Part shown: piece by piece, positions 57,401 to 64,000 of the stretch | Position numbering within the stretch: position 1 is the first letter of the stretch | Layout: each line of letters starts with the position of its first letter | Assembly: GCA_963678585.2 (NCBI GenBank) | Contig: CAXXGA010000002.1 | Coordinates: forward strand, 1,364,001 to 1,428,000 | DNA length: 64,000 nucleotides | Source: Breoghania sp963678585 | GTDB lineage: Bacteria > Pseudomonadota > Alphaproteobacteria > Rhizobiales > Stappiaceae | Reading direction: 5' to 3' | Notes under the pieces: model-generated | Seen by the model: the letters and a program-made list of their open reading frames with translations, nothing else | Database searches by the model: none | Told to the model about the DNA's origin: nothing | Program-made: the position numbers and the translations under genes

Positions 57401-60400
57401 CATTCAGAGCCCCCGACCCGCGCACATACAAGCCTCGGCCACCAGACGAGACGTTCACGGAATCGAAGGCGATGTCGCCGGAAACATTGAAAATGAAGAC
57501 GCCGTCTGCTGAAACCGTGCCACCTTGCCCGACCCGCAGCGAACCGCCCGAGACCGTATCGCCGGTGAAATCGGCATCGGCTCCACCATCGGCATCGAAG
57601 ATCGCGTTCGAGACCATGACGCCACCGGCGTCGGAATTGACGACCGCGATATTGCTGAAATCGGAAAGGATTATTGGAGTTCCGTTTGCGCCCTCAATGA
57701 GGATGCCCGTCGATGCGGAGTTCTGAACGGTGACATTCGTCAGCCCGGCAACAATATTCTGACCGGAATCGTAAATGCTGACGCCCCTCCCGCCCACTTG
57801 GCTCGTTGCGCCAAGGGTCAGGCCGGAAAGTGAGATGTTCGCACCCATGGAAGACACACCGATAAGACCCGTGCCGTCGATGGTGTTGGTGCCAGTGAGG
57901 GTGAACTGCCCGATACCGTCGTCGTCGTCCACCCAAATGCCGTAGCCGCCCGGATCGAAAATCGCGAAGTTGGTGAAGGTAATGTCAGCATCCGAATCCG
58001 ACACATGAATGCCATCGGCCGCGGCATTGCTGCTCTCCATATAGATCTGCGAAGCCGCGCCCGCATTGCCGATATTGAAGGTTCCGGAATTGCCATCGAA
58101 GATAAAGCCATAGTCGGAAACGACCGTCGATGTGCCGATCCGAACACCGCCTGCGCCCGTGCCGATGTTGACGATCGACTGCGCTCCATCGAACTCGAAT
58201 CCCACCGTGGTACCATCGATGGACACACCGCCGGCACCTGTTCCGAAGTTCATTGTCGCGGAACTGGTTCCGCCAAGTGAAACTCCGCTAAATCCGCCGT
58301 TGACAGAGATATTGGAAATCGTGAAATCGCCGGTCGTCGTGATGTCGGATGCGACAATGCCGGTCGCGGTGACATTCGTGAGCGAGGCATTCTCGATAGT
58401 CAGACCACCCGCCCCCGACAGGCCGCTGACCGAAATCCCCGTCGCCGCGCCGTCCGTCGTGACACTGTCGAACCCGATGCCCGAGCTTGTGGTCGTTACC
58501 CCCGAAATGGAAATCGCTGTTCCGCTGGTCGTCGTGATGGATTCGTCACCCGCGGTGAACGCCACATTGAGATCGCTGCCATCGGAAGAGCTCAGTCCCG
58601 TGCCACTCGTCGTATCGATATTGAGCCCGCCGGAAAAGCTTGTAACGTGAGAGAGGTTGGCACTCAGCAGGACGCCCGACGAAGTCCCCGTACTCAGGCT
58701 CAGCATGTTGGTGAAAGCGACGCTGCTGCCCGTATTGGCCGTGATCGATACGCCGCCACCTACGCCGTCACTCTCGTTGATCACGCCACTATAGGTAATC
58801 GTACCGCCGGATCGACCGTTCACGATCACGCCCGTGCCAACCGAATCCGTGACGTCGATATCAACCGTCATGTTCTGGCTGCCACCGACAATCGAAACAC
58901 CGCTGCCTCCCGAGCCGGAGACGGACGAGTTCGTGGCCGTCAAAGTCCCCGAGACGTTCTGGAACAAGAAACCATCGTCCGTCGCATTCGAAACCTGCGT
59001 GTCAGCTATTGAAACGGCGCCGCCCACATTCTGGAGAACGAGACCGTCGCCGCTGGAACTCAAGATGCTCGTTTCCGAGATCGTGACCGTCGAAACGCTG
59101 TTGCCCAGGATCGCGGCCCCACCGCCGGTATTGGCGAGATTGAGCCCCTGAATGATATTGCCGTTGCCGAGCGTTACGGTGTTTGCAGCCCCTGTCGCCG
59201 TTGTCAGGGTCGGGGCCAGTCCGGTGAAGGGATTGATGACGCTCGTCGACACACCATAAAGAAGCACATTGGCCGGTGCCGCGCCCGTCAGGTTCAACGT
59301 GTCGCTCGCGCCGAAGCTCATGAGATCCTGATCGTCGGCAAGCGTGAACGTGCCATCGCCGCCGACTGTCATCGTGTCGGCGGACATCCCGTTGGAATTC
59401 ACCAGAATGATGATGTCCGCACCGGAGGCTTCCGCATCGGCCAGCGAACCGCGGTCATTGATCGAGGCCCCGGTGCCGGAGCCGACCGTATCGGCATAGA
59501 AGACCGTCTGGCTCGACAACAGGTTCGTCGTATCGCCGGTCAGCTGGACATCGCGGAAATTGTAGGTGCCGGAAGCGCCGCTCATGCCCGCAATGACCAG
59601 AGGGGTCGTCGCATCGATCGAGGATGCGGCCCCGTCGCCGTCCATGTTTGAGCCGTCGCCGAACTGGAACAGGCCCGCGATCGCCGCATTGGTCAGATCG
59701 ACGCCGATATCGAGCCCGGAGATGGAGCCTGAGCCGGTAGCGCCGACATTGCCCGAATTCGTCGAGCCGGTCAGATCGAAGCCCGTGCCACCGGTACCGG
59801 AGAAATTGAAGGAACCGAAGGTCATATTGGCGACGGTCGGCGTCCCGTTATCCGTCAGATCGACACCCGTCGTGCCGCCGGCGAGACCGGTGATGTTCAG
59901 CTGTCCGAAGTAGATCAGGCCGCCGCTGTTGTCGCCTTCCACATTCACGCCGCCGCTGCCCGGCGTATCGATGGTCGTGTTGCCGAAGTTGAAAGTGGCG
60001 TCCGAATTGGAAATGAAGAAGCCCCAGCCGCTGGCCCCGGTGATCGTGGTCTGACCCGTCACCTGGAACGCACCGGAAACGCGATCCATGATGATTGCAT
60101 CGCCATCGGCATTGGTGGAGGTGATCGAACTCAGCGTCACAGCCGCGGTCACCGGATCGATCTTGACGGCCGTGCCGCCGACGGAATCGATGGAGCCACC
60201 CGTCGTTCCGAAATTGAAGCCGCTGCCCGCGTCCTGAATGAACAGGCCGTAGTCGCCCGCCGCGCCGGTATTGGCAATGTTGAGATCGCCGAACGCGATG
60301 CCGCCATCGACGTTGTTCAGGACAAGGCCGGAACCCGACACCCGGTCCGCCGTGGTGCCGATGGTTGTGTCTCCACCAGCCGCATCGCCGCCGCCCGGCG

Positions 60401-62240
60401 CCTCCAGCAACGCGGTCTCGACAACGATGCCCCCATCCTCGCCATTACCGCCAAGCACCGTGTTGCCCGAAAGCGACGTGATGGTGAGCGTTCCCGCACC
60501 GGTTGCGCCGTTCAGATCCGCGACCGCAACGCCACCCGTGGTCGCCAGAGTGGAGCCGTCGATGGAAAGCGCGGTATTGCCAGCCCCCGTATCCACATCG
60601 ATTGCCGAACCGGCCGCACCGCCGCCGATGCTGCTGCCGGATATGGCGAGGTCCTCGACATTGCTTGCCGAAACGCCGTCGACGCCGACAGCCGTGCCCG
60701 ATCCGCCGATGGCTCCGATCAGGCTGTTCGCTATCGTCACCTCGCCGGTGGTGTCGATGAGTTCGACCCCATTGCCGGTCGACCCGCCGATGGTCATCCC
60801 GGTAAGCGTCGCATCCGCAATGCCGTTGCCGAGAACGCCGGAGGTTCCGTCCAGGATCGTGAAACCGGCCAGCGTGTTGTTGTTGGCGAGCGTGATGACC
60901 GGGCTTGCACCCGTACCCTGCACCGTGCCGTTGGTGCCGCCGAAGTTGTAAGCCGTCACGGCCCCGGTCGAAAGGCGAACCAAGATCGAGGAGCCCGCGC
61001 CGATCATCGTCTGATCGTCCTGCAGCGTCACTCCGGTCGTGGTAATGGCCCCGGCGCCACCGTCGACGACGATAAAACCACCGGTCGTCGTGCCGCCCAC
61101 ATCCGTCGCGTTGGTGATCGCATCGGTCAGGGTCGTGGCGTCGTCGGCAGCGCCGGACCCGACGGTGTTGGCCCCGTCCACATAATAGATGTAGCCGAGC
61201 TCCGTACCGGACGCGTCCTGCGCGAACCGCGTGACCGCCCCCCCGGTGCCCGCGCTCTCCTGCCCGAGACGAATGTCGAGATCGCGCCGCACGCGCGCCG
61301 TCATGCGCTCTTCCAACGGCGAGAGCGCAGGGCCTTCCTTATCGCCCCCGACTAACGCCTGAAGCGGAATCCGCAAACGGATTTCACCCGTCAACTCGGT
61401 ACGATCGATATTGTCATAAGACGCGGTCGCGCCCAGCGACAGGCGGGAACCGTCGATGCCGAACACATCGCCGAGGCTGTATTCCAGCGTGCCGCGCCCG
61501 CCCGTGACGTTGCGCACGTCGTCGGCCCAATAATGATAGCCGCCGGCATAAAGCCTGAGATCATCGCCCTGCGTCAGCGAAACCGGAAGCTTCACCCCCA
61601 CTTCCGTATCGAAGCCCCACATGGGCTTGTCGCGCATCAGGTTGTTGAGCGTCTCCTCGACCAGCCTATTGCCGATGATGCTGAGCGTCGTCGAATTCTC
61701 TCCGCCGGACGTTTTCGCCCCGCTGATCGGGAAATGGAAATTGAAGCGCGCGTCGAAATTTGGCGTGATGGCTTCAACGCCTGCAGTACCGGCGAAAAAG
61801 CTGTTTCCATCTTTCCTGGTCGCGTCCGAATAGACGTAACCACCGAGGATCAAATTCGGACTGAAGATCTGGCGGACGCCGAGGCCCCAGTTGCCATAGA
61901 AATCGACCTGATCGGAAATGCCTTGCCGGGCATCGAGGAAGAACAGCGAGTCCTCATCCTGTCCCAGCGGGATAAATGCCTCCAGTGACCCGCCGATGCG
62001 ATTGGTGCTGGGACGGAACACCTTCTCCGCATGCCCCTGCCACTTGCCGCCGTCTTCAGCCTGGGCGGCGCCGGAAAACGCTCCCAGTGCCGCAGCGGCG
62101 ACGCAGGACGATGACATCAGGCGGCTGTAAAGCCCGCCTCGATGGGCCAGCATTCCGGAATGACGACCTCTCTGCCCGTCGCCTCCGCAATAAGAATCAA
62201 AAGCCAACGTCGCCGTCGAGTTCCCCGCACGCTCGAGCAT
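51471..62240 (-). CDS. Giant inverse-autotransporter-type surface protein with beta-helix passenger
   Basis: A 3589-residue exported protein. Residues 1-61 contain a long N-terminal extension and a signal-like segment ending GAFSGAAQA. Residues about 65-345 resemble the outer-membrane beta-barrel of inverse autotransporters (intimin/invasin type): GGSLEAFIPLGQDEDSLFFLDAR, WGLGVRQIF, LILGGYVYSDA, GVKLPVSL and alternating aromatic strands; then a linker (TRVRRDLDIRLGQE-like). From about 350 to the end the chain is low-complexity, rich in Gly, Ser, Thr, Ala, Asp and Asn, with short repeats typical of a right-handed beta-helix. Four super-modules begin near 350, 915, 1850 and 3200. No C-terminal barrel and no Ig-like domains are seen. 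ATGs at 62153 and 62117 are alternative starts. Confidence 0.82.
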   Translation of the reverse strand: MLERAGNSTATLAFDSYCGGDGQRGRHSGMLAHRGGLYSRLMSSSCVAAAALGAFSGAAQAEDGGKWQGHAEKVFRPSTNRIGGSLEAFIPLGQDEDSLFFLDARQGISDQVDFYGNWGLGVRQIFSPNLILGGYVYSDATRKDGNSFFAGTAGVEAITPNFDARFNFHFPISGAKTSGGENSTTLSIIGNRLVEETLNNLMRDKPMWGFDTEVGVKLPVSLTQGDDLRLYAGGYHYWADDVRNVTGGRGTLEYSLGDVFGIDGSRLSLGATASYDNIDRTELTGEIRLRIPLQALVGGDKEGPALSPLEERMTARVRRDLDIRLGQESAGTGGAVTRFAQDASGTELGYIYYVDGANTVGSGAADDATTLTDAITNATDVGGTTTGGFIVVDGGAGAITTTGVTLQDDQTMIGAGSSILVRLSTGAVTAYNFGGTNGTVQGTGASPVITLANNNTLAGFTILDGTSGVLGNGIADATLTGMTIGGSTGNGVELIDTTGEVTIANSLIGAIGGSGTAVGVDGVSASNVEDLAISGSSIGGGAAGSAIDVDTGAGNTALSIDGSTLATTGGVAVADLNGATGAGTLTITSLSGNTVLGGNGEDGGIVVETALLEAPGGGDAAGGDTTIGTTADRVSGSGLVLNNVDGGIAFGDLNIANTGAAGDYGLFIQDAGSGFNFGTTGGSIDSVGGTAVKIDPVTAAVTLSSITSTNADGDAIIMDRVSGAFQVTGQTTITGASGWGFFISNSDATFNFGNTTIDTPGSGGVNVEGDNSGGLIYFGQLNITGLAGGTTGVDLTDNGTPTVANMTFGSFNFSGTGGTGFDLTGSTNSGNVGATGSGSISGLDIGVDLTNAAIAGLFQFGDGSNMDGDGAASSIDATTPLVIAGMSGASGTYNFRDVQLTGDTTNLLSSQTVFYADTVGSGTGASINDRGSLADAEASGADIIILVNSNGMSADTMTVGGDGTFTLADDQDLMSFGASDTLNLTGAAPANVLLYGVSTSVINPFTGLAPTLTTATGAANTVTLGNGNIIQGLNLANTGGGAAILGNSVSTVTISETSILSSSGDGLVLQNVGGAVSIADTQVSNATDDGFLFQNVSGTLTATNSSVSGSGGSGVSIVGGSQNMTVDIDVTDSVGTGVIVNGRSGGTITYSGVINESDGVGGGVSITANTGSSVAFTNMLSLSTGTSSGVLLSANLSHVTSFSGGLNIDTTSGTGLSSSDGSDLNVAFTAGDESITTTSGTAISISGVTTTSSGIGFDSVTTDGAATGISVSGLSGAGGLTIENASLTNVTATGIVASDITTTGDFTISNISVNGGFSGVSLGGTSSATMNFGTGAGGVSIDGTTVGFEFDGAQSIVNIGTGAGGVRIGTSTVVSDYGFIFDGNSGTFNIGNAGAASQIYMESSNAAADGIHVSDSDADITFTNFAIFDPGGYGIWVDDDDGIGQFTLTGTNTIDGTGLIGVSSMGANISLSGLTLGATSQVGGRGVSIYDSGQNIVAGLTNVTVQNSASTGILIEGANGTPIILSDFSNIAVVNSDAGGVMVSNAIFDADGGADADFTGDTVSGGSLRVGQGGTVSADGVFIFNVSGDIAFDSVNVSSGGRGLYVRGSGALNAAAGTGFGLATTSGVIASGASYGVGAESLTANVTFSSITSNGDYGLSLNGVGGSFTVTGDVTVNGASGFGVSIVDSSATVLVQGTTTVTSPTVNGISLADNTGSITLGDVVISDPGGASGGVGIDVSGSNAAITFGDVSITGLGDDDTGIDLSGATLTGAVNATSVVIQGVSSTATDVENTIGVNLSGVLGNQVVNLGSQASPASGPSSSITNLETGVSISNTSSVQFTFGDGEGASDTGSSISVVSGGVTIDASGGTLGSATFDFTDVTFVGNPSFPAATSYVFVSATATNGAGDGSFANPYSVSDADAIATMDASFVFLDGTYDFATLNGGNAFSLSGNQTAQGLAFSNSVSYGITQPANVLGDFGTSLGGTVTGSGSQTFANTGNASLFDLQGNNRLSFISVDAGSLTGDAVTASSHGGAVTIDGVGASSLAASSSMFGFSNLTGGVFVQDSQVSISQGTLFDISGGTAAYTFDAGTISTTMAAGFLSTTGTATLLDVSGTTGGSITATGLSSQGTGSALLADDNDATIDFTGLSATNHSGANPVFDIDTGTGGSTGAISFDATTDFASGNTGTIFEVGAGTRNVDASAVDSILSASAGTSGHVFSITGQSAGTISFGDISFDGTIANTSNRIINATGMTGGSLSFGALAVGQNAATDAGDYVANFSGSAGSVSFDDLDVQLVSGGGLAVNGLTLAIAGTASLNSGNAQALNLTDTVINSSIMFSALGTEFGSDSTDARIVLDGVSGSGSLTATSVSIATGDASAITLADITTTGALILANVSITSHDNVSSAAAIASTGGHTATLDIGEAGGLEIDSVLSGTAAGLSFTGAHGNVNIGTGTSGLQLGASVALAEAGITLGADSTGTFVFGNASGTNVIDAGGSNTAASAIVYASSDADVTVNSVDINGAGSAASGVSIADDDTTGSFTMAGTNTIDGFGTDGISMAGGNAAIANVTIGTAGDDGIDIVDGAADTFVALSNVSVSDATGTGISLDGSTAAGTLFVSDFSGLSVNAAGAGGILADTVTFDGDTGTAGLQAVDASAAITVGVDGSNRVTGDGLRFDSADGTLNLGAINVFNDTGTGLYVDAKLTTFTLTNDVATSSIDTTNGAAMFLDPLSADLTFNTVSSTNSGSTGVTFDGVTGVGSGSNAVTISTLNVSGALLQGVLVKDSSGVFSLGNATISGGTTIGIEIDGGSSAVSFGAGSSLSQTANAAAVSVINGHTGSLTYSGSINATNGQGLQFNNADGTSYAFNGSVTLNGGTAGIDIFGGSDAAFTFSNTNITTSSDAGLVIFNANVSALTFGGSITQTGGHSAINISSATGGIHNISADISSSSGVADAITIASTGTFNFSGDLNLSTTSGDAFVMTGGTLSVTGANTSASSATGQVIDLDGTTIGASGVTFDTLTSTGTAAGSAIVLNNLGGTGTFAVTGTTSITDPTTAGILVSGTMSADVSFADLNIALASDSSTGVDFSSATVNGDFTAGDFDLTSSSSTGTVGIDLGATTGSGAIQIGDTTVGGADASIAGVNSGVLFSSTTNVSFAFGDGESGTDTGSSITATTPIDNGGGSLPSNGSYNFLDTSLTGDTSALAGASYYVVDTANTSGAGTFANPGSVTEAEAATVDVIVVVDRTVNGASTTLDLGSGAFDLDQDQILVGLVAGETFDPTAYGLGAGAPASFMLSGSFSSAIAAPNDGSIDTVDATITSSGSATVNFNTAGGSAVDGILATNTSGSASSAVLFGSQINGSATANNSTLTHSGAGHGIYLSQSAGTTFTTTFGIDNNTITTGTTLNDHAGVTVESSATTAAGVMSGTISNNTISGGHHGIYIHQFAGFNGQTTADIDSNNISNVRNGVFVDQEGVGRADLTITNNTVSSPLDVVSNGILFFVGNSTAPTVCADVTGNTLTSGSSGNSVYFDTYPFTTVILPGYAGGSTSEANVRTFVDGNNTATVNSSDIFLDTDATVVDGTCTLP
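52570..52775 (-). repeat. Third copy of the super-module junction in the giant gene
   Basis: Encodes FAFGDGESGTDTGSSIT, then SYNFLDTSLTGDTSALA and YYVVDTANTSGAGTFANPGS. The same sequence of elements (FGDG, DTGSSI, NF-D, TGDT, aromatic-V, GAG-FANP) is found in the copies at 56505-56730 and 59480-59680. Confidence 0.75.
56505..56730 (-). repeat. Second copy of the super-module junction in the giant gene
   Basis: Encodes FTFGDGEGASDTGSSIS, TFDFTDVTFVGN and YVFVSATATNGAGDGSFANP, in the same order as the other junctions. It separates two beta-helix super-modules, near residues 1840-1905. Confidence 0.75.
59480..59680 (-). repeat. First copy of the super-module junction in the giant gene
   Basis: Encodes FQFGDGSNMDGDGAASSID, TYNFRDVQLTGDTTNLL and VFYADTVGSGTGASINDRGS, near residues 855-920. 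It is more divergent than the other two. The first module, near 61090-61200 (YIYYVDGANTVGSGAADD), starts with the second half of this junction only. Confidence 0.7.
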
Positions 62241-62260
62241 GAGCCTGTATCCACCTGCGT

Positions 62261-62267
62261 ATTTATA
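62261..62267 (-). promoter_or_regulatory. Possible -10 element of the giant gene
   Basis: Minus-strand TATAAAT in an AT-rich stretch (62245-62310) 21 bases ahead of the ATG at 62240. I could not match a -35 element at proper distance, so this is weak. It would leave a very short leader for the ATG at 62240. Confidence 0.25.
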
Positions 62268-62393
62268 ACAAGGACTATTTTAAATACTAATTACGCAACC
62301 ACTAACGCCATTGAAGAGTAGGTTTAAGTTACTGTTTTGTTCAACAGGAATGCCGCCCCCTGCGACATCACCGCTCATTTCTGCATCACTAGT

Positions 62394-62405
62394 TGCATAT
62401 ATGCA
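62394..62405. promoter_or_regulatory. 12-bp perfect palindrome, possible operator
   Basis: TGCATATATGCA, fully symmetric, in the divergent region between the giant gene and uvrA, 154 bases before the giant gene start and 107 bases before the LexA box. Such a site could bind a dimeric regulator; no regulator is suggested by the sequence and chance occurrence in AT-rich DNA is possible. Confidence 0.3.
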
Positions 62406-62509
62406 TCCTCCGGTTGAGTTATTAAATTTCATACTGCCCCCCCCTTACGCGCCCAAGCTCCCATCCCCCAGGTTTCGCCACCCTTTGCGAAAATCGTCCG
62501 ACTTTTGGC

Positions 62510-62538
62510 TTGTTCTCTTTATGTTCCGTCCATAATAT
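62510..62538 (+). promoter_or_regulatory. uvrA promoter overlapped by a LexA box
   Basis: TTGTTC (62510-62515) and TAATAT (62533-62538) are 17 bases apart. The alphaproteobacterial LexA pattern GTTC-N7-GTTC occupies 62512-62526, covering the -35 element and half of the spacer, where a repressor would block polymerase. Start of transcription is expected near 62545, giving a leader of about 170 bases before the uvrA ATG. This agrees with known SOS control of uvrA. Confidence 0.8.
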
Positions 62539-62712
62539 GCAGGAGAACCGTTGAAAGCGCCGCCAAATCTCCCACTTGATGCATCTATGCGCTGAGGCGA
62601 TATTCCCGCTCGCCGCCGGGCCGCTCCAAAAGACGGGCGCACAGGCGGGCGACAATACCGAAATACGATACGAATCATGCGGCGCTGCCCCGCCGCACGG
62701 AAGGACGTCCCG

Positions 62713-64000
62713 ATGTCGGACCAGAAAACCGAGCCGAACCGCTCAATCTCGATTCGCGGTGCGCGCGAGCACAATCTCAAGAATGTCGATCTCGACATTC
62801 CGCGCGACAAGCTCGTGGTGATGACCGGCCTCTCCGGATCCGGCAAATCCTCTCTCGCCTTCGACACCATCTACGCCGAAGGCCAGCGCCGTTACGTGGA
62901 AAGCCTTTCCGCCTACGCCCGCCAGTTCCTGGAGATGATGCAGAAGCCCGACGTCGATCAGATCGACGGGCTCTCTCCGGCGATTTCGATCGAACAGAAG
63001 ACCACCTCGCGCAATCCTCGCTCCACGGTCGGCACCGTCACCGAGATCTACGACTACATGCGCCTTCTGTTTGCGCGCGTCGGCGTTCCCTATTCCCCCG
63101 CAACCGGCCTGCCCATCGAGAGCCAGACGGTCAGCCAGATGGTCGACCGCGTGCTGGAGCTTGAGGAAGGCTCGAGGCTCTACCTCCTCGCCCCCATGGT
63201 GCGCGGACGCAAGGGCGAGTACCGCAAGGAACTCGCGGAGCTGATGAAGAAGGGCTTCCAGCGGGTGAAGATCGACGGCGCGTTCCACGAGATCGCCGAA
63301 GCGCCCGCGCTCGACAAGAAGCTGAAGCACGATATCGACGTGGTCGTGGACCGCCTCGTGGTGCGGCCCGACATAGCTAACCGGCTGGCCGACAGTTTCG
63401 AGACGGCCCTTCAGCTCGCCGACGGCATCGCCATCATCGAATTTGCGGATCGCCCGAAGGAGCCCACCGACGGCTCCGCCGTTCTCCAGAACAAGAACGA
63501 GACCCACGAGCGCATTGTCTTTTCAGAGAAGTTCGCCTGCCCTGTCTCCGGTTTTACCATCCCCGAAATCGAGCCGCGCCTGTTCTCGTTCAACAATCCT
63601 TTCGGTGCCTGCCCGAGCTGCGACGGCCTCGGCACGATGCTCGCTTTCGAAGGCGCGCTCGTCGTGCCCGATGGATCGCTGACGCTGCGCGGCGGCGCAA
63701 TCGTCCCCTGGGCGCGCACCGGCGCCTCCTCTCCTTATTATGCCCAGACGCTGGAAGCGGTCTGCCGCCACTTCGATGCTTCGATGAACGACGCCTGGGA
63801 CGATCTTCCGCAAGGCGTGCGCGACGTCATTCTTTATGGCTCGGGCGATGAGGAGATCACCTTCACCTATGACGACGGCACGCGCAGCTATTCCACGACC
63901 AAGCCGTTTGAGGGCGTGGTGCGCAATATCGAGCGTCGCTGGCGGGAGACGGAATCGAACTGGGTGCGGGAGGAACTGTCGCGCTACCAGTCCGACACGC
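62713..64000 (+). CDS. uvrA: Excinuclease ABC subunit A (3' end outside the window)
   Basis: DNA-damage recognition ATPase of nucleotide excision repair. The first 429 codons are present; the gene runs past the window end. Visible are IRGAREHNLKNVDLDIPRDKL, Walker A GLSGSGKSSLAFDT (about residues 38-51), SLSAYARQFLEMM, LSPAISIEQKTTSRNPRSTVGT with the signature region, and the first zinc module. That module reads CPVS (about 275-278) and CPSC (about 299-302), so one of the four canonical cysteines is serine; I recall the same in other alphaproteobacterial UvrA, so it is probably lineage-typical. The ATG at 62713 starts MSDQKTEPNRS. Controlled by the LexA box at 62512. Confidence 0.97.
   Translation, partial: MSDQKTEPNRSISIRGAREHNLKNVDLDIPRDKLVVMTGLSGSGKSSLAFDTIYAEGQRRYVESLSAYARQFLEMMQKPDVDQIDGLSPAISIEQKTTSRNPRSTVGTVTEIYDYMRLLFARVGVPYSPATGLPIESQTVSQMVDRVLELEEGSRLYLLAPMVRGRKGEYRKELAELMKKGFQRVKIDGAFHEIAEAPALDKKLKHDIDVVVDRLVVRPDIANRLADSFETALQLADGIAIIEFADRPKEPTDGSAVLQNKNETHERIVFSEKFACPVSGFTIPEIEPRLFSFNNPFGACPSCDGLGTMLAFEGALVVPDGSLTLRGGAIVPWARTGASSPYYAQTLEAVCRHFDASMNDAWDDLPQGVRDVILYGSGDEEITFTYDDGTRSYSTTKPFEGVVRNIERRWRETESNWVREELSRYQSDT

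Overview
The window reads as chromosomal DNA of an alphaproteobacterium, most likely of the order Hyphomicrobiales (Rhizobiales). The evidence is the high GC content, the cluster hfq-trkH-trkA-ntrX-ntrY-ntrC-ntrB-dusB-ispDF-cinA, the adjacent lipA/pdh block, a pyruvate dehydrogenase E1 beta subunit carrying its own lipoyl domain, a fused IspDF, and LexA boxes of the alphaproteobacterial GTTC-N7-GTTC type. No phage integrase, insertion sequence, CRISPR array, rRNA or tRNA gene was recognised.

Layout. 1-12.5 kb (minus strand): hfq, a 1.3 kb stretch without a gene, the Trk potassium uptake pair, two head-to-tail nitrogen two-component systems (NtrYX and NtrBC, separated by a terminator) and dusB. 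12.7-14.9 kb (plus): ispDF, pncC/cinA and a small secreted protein of unknown function. 15-24.5 kb (minus): ratA-like gene, lipA, a small membrane protein, lpd, pdhC, pdhB, pdhA, ftsB and prfB; prfB needs a programmed +1 frameshift. 24.6-28.8 kb (minus): the cell-wall genes mrcA and amiC. 29.7-32.4 kb (plus): rne, with a 0.9 kb gene-free upstream region. 32.5-43.5 kb: housekeeping genes, namely an aminotransferase, an M48 metalloprotease, a DsbA-like oxidoreductase, aroQ-accB-accC, aat, an agmatinase-family enzyme, a DUF922 protein, a peroxiredoxin and rpsI-rplM. 43.8-64 kb: ssb and, divergently, uvrA. These two are usually close neighbours in alphaproteobacteria but here lie 18.3 kb apart.

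The DNA between ssb and uvrA is the accessory part. It holds an IalB-like exported protein, a SapC-family protein, two small proteins, a GNAT acetyltransferase, a beta-propeller-like repeat protein, three tandem paralogous tail-collar proteins without any phage neighbours, and one 10.8 kb gene for a 3589-residue inverse-autotransporter-type surface protein with a repetitive beta-helix passenger built of repeated super-modules. Separate LexA boxes sit at each end of the segment, one upstream of ssb and the IalB-like gene, one overlapping a promoter of uvrA. I read this segment as a surface-exposure island inserted into an SOS locus and regard it as the most interesting part of the window.

Working relations: the Ntr systems and Hfq are regulatory; LipA makes the lipoyl cofactor used by the adjacent PDH complex (three lipoyl-bearing or lipoyl-using subunits); AccB and AccC are the biotin half of acetyl-CoA carboxylase; MrcA, AmiC and FtsB serve cell wall and division; RNase E and Hfq connect in RNA turnover.
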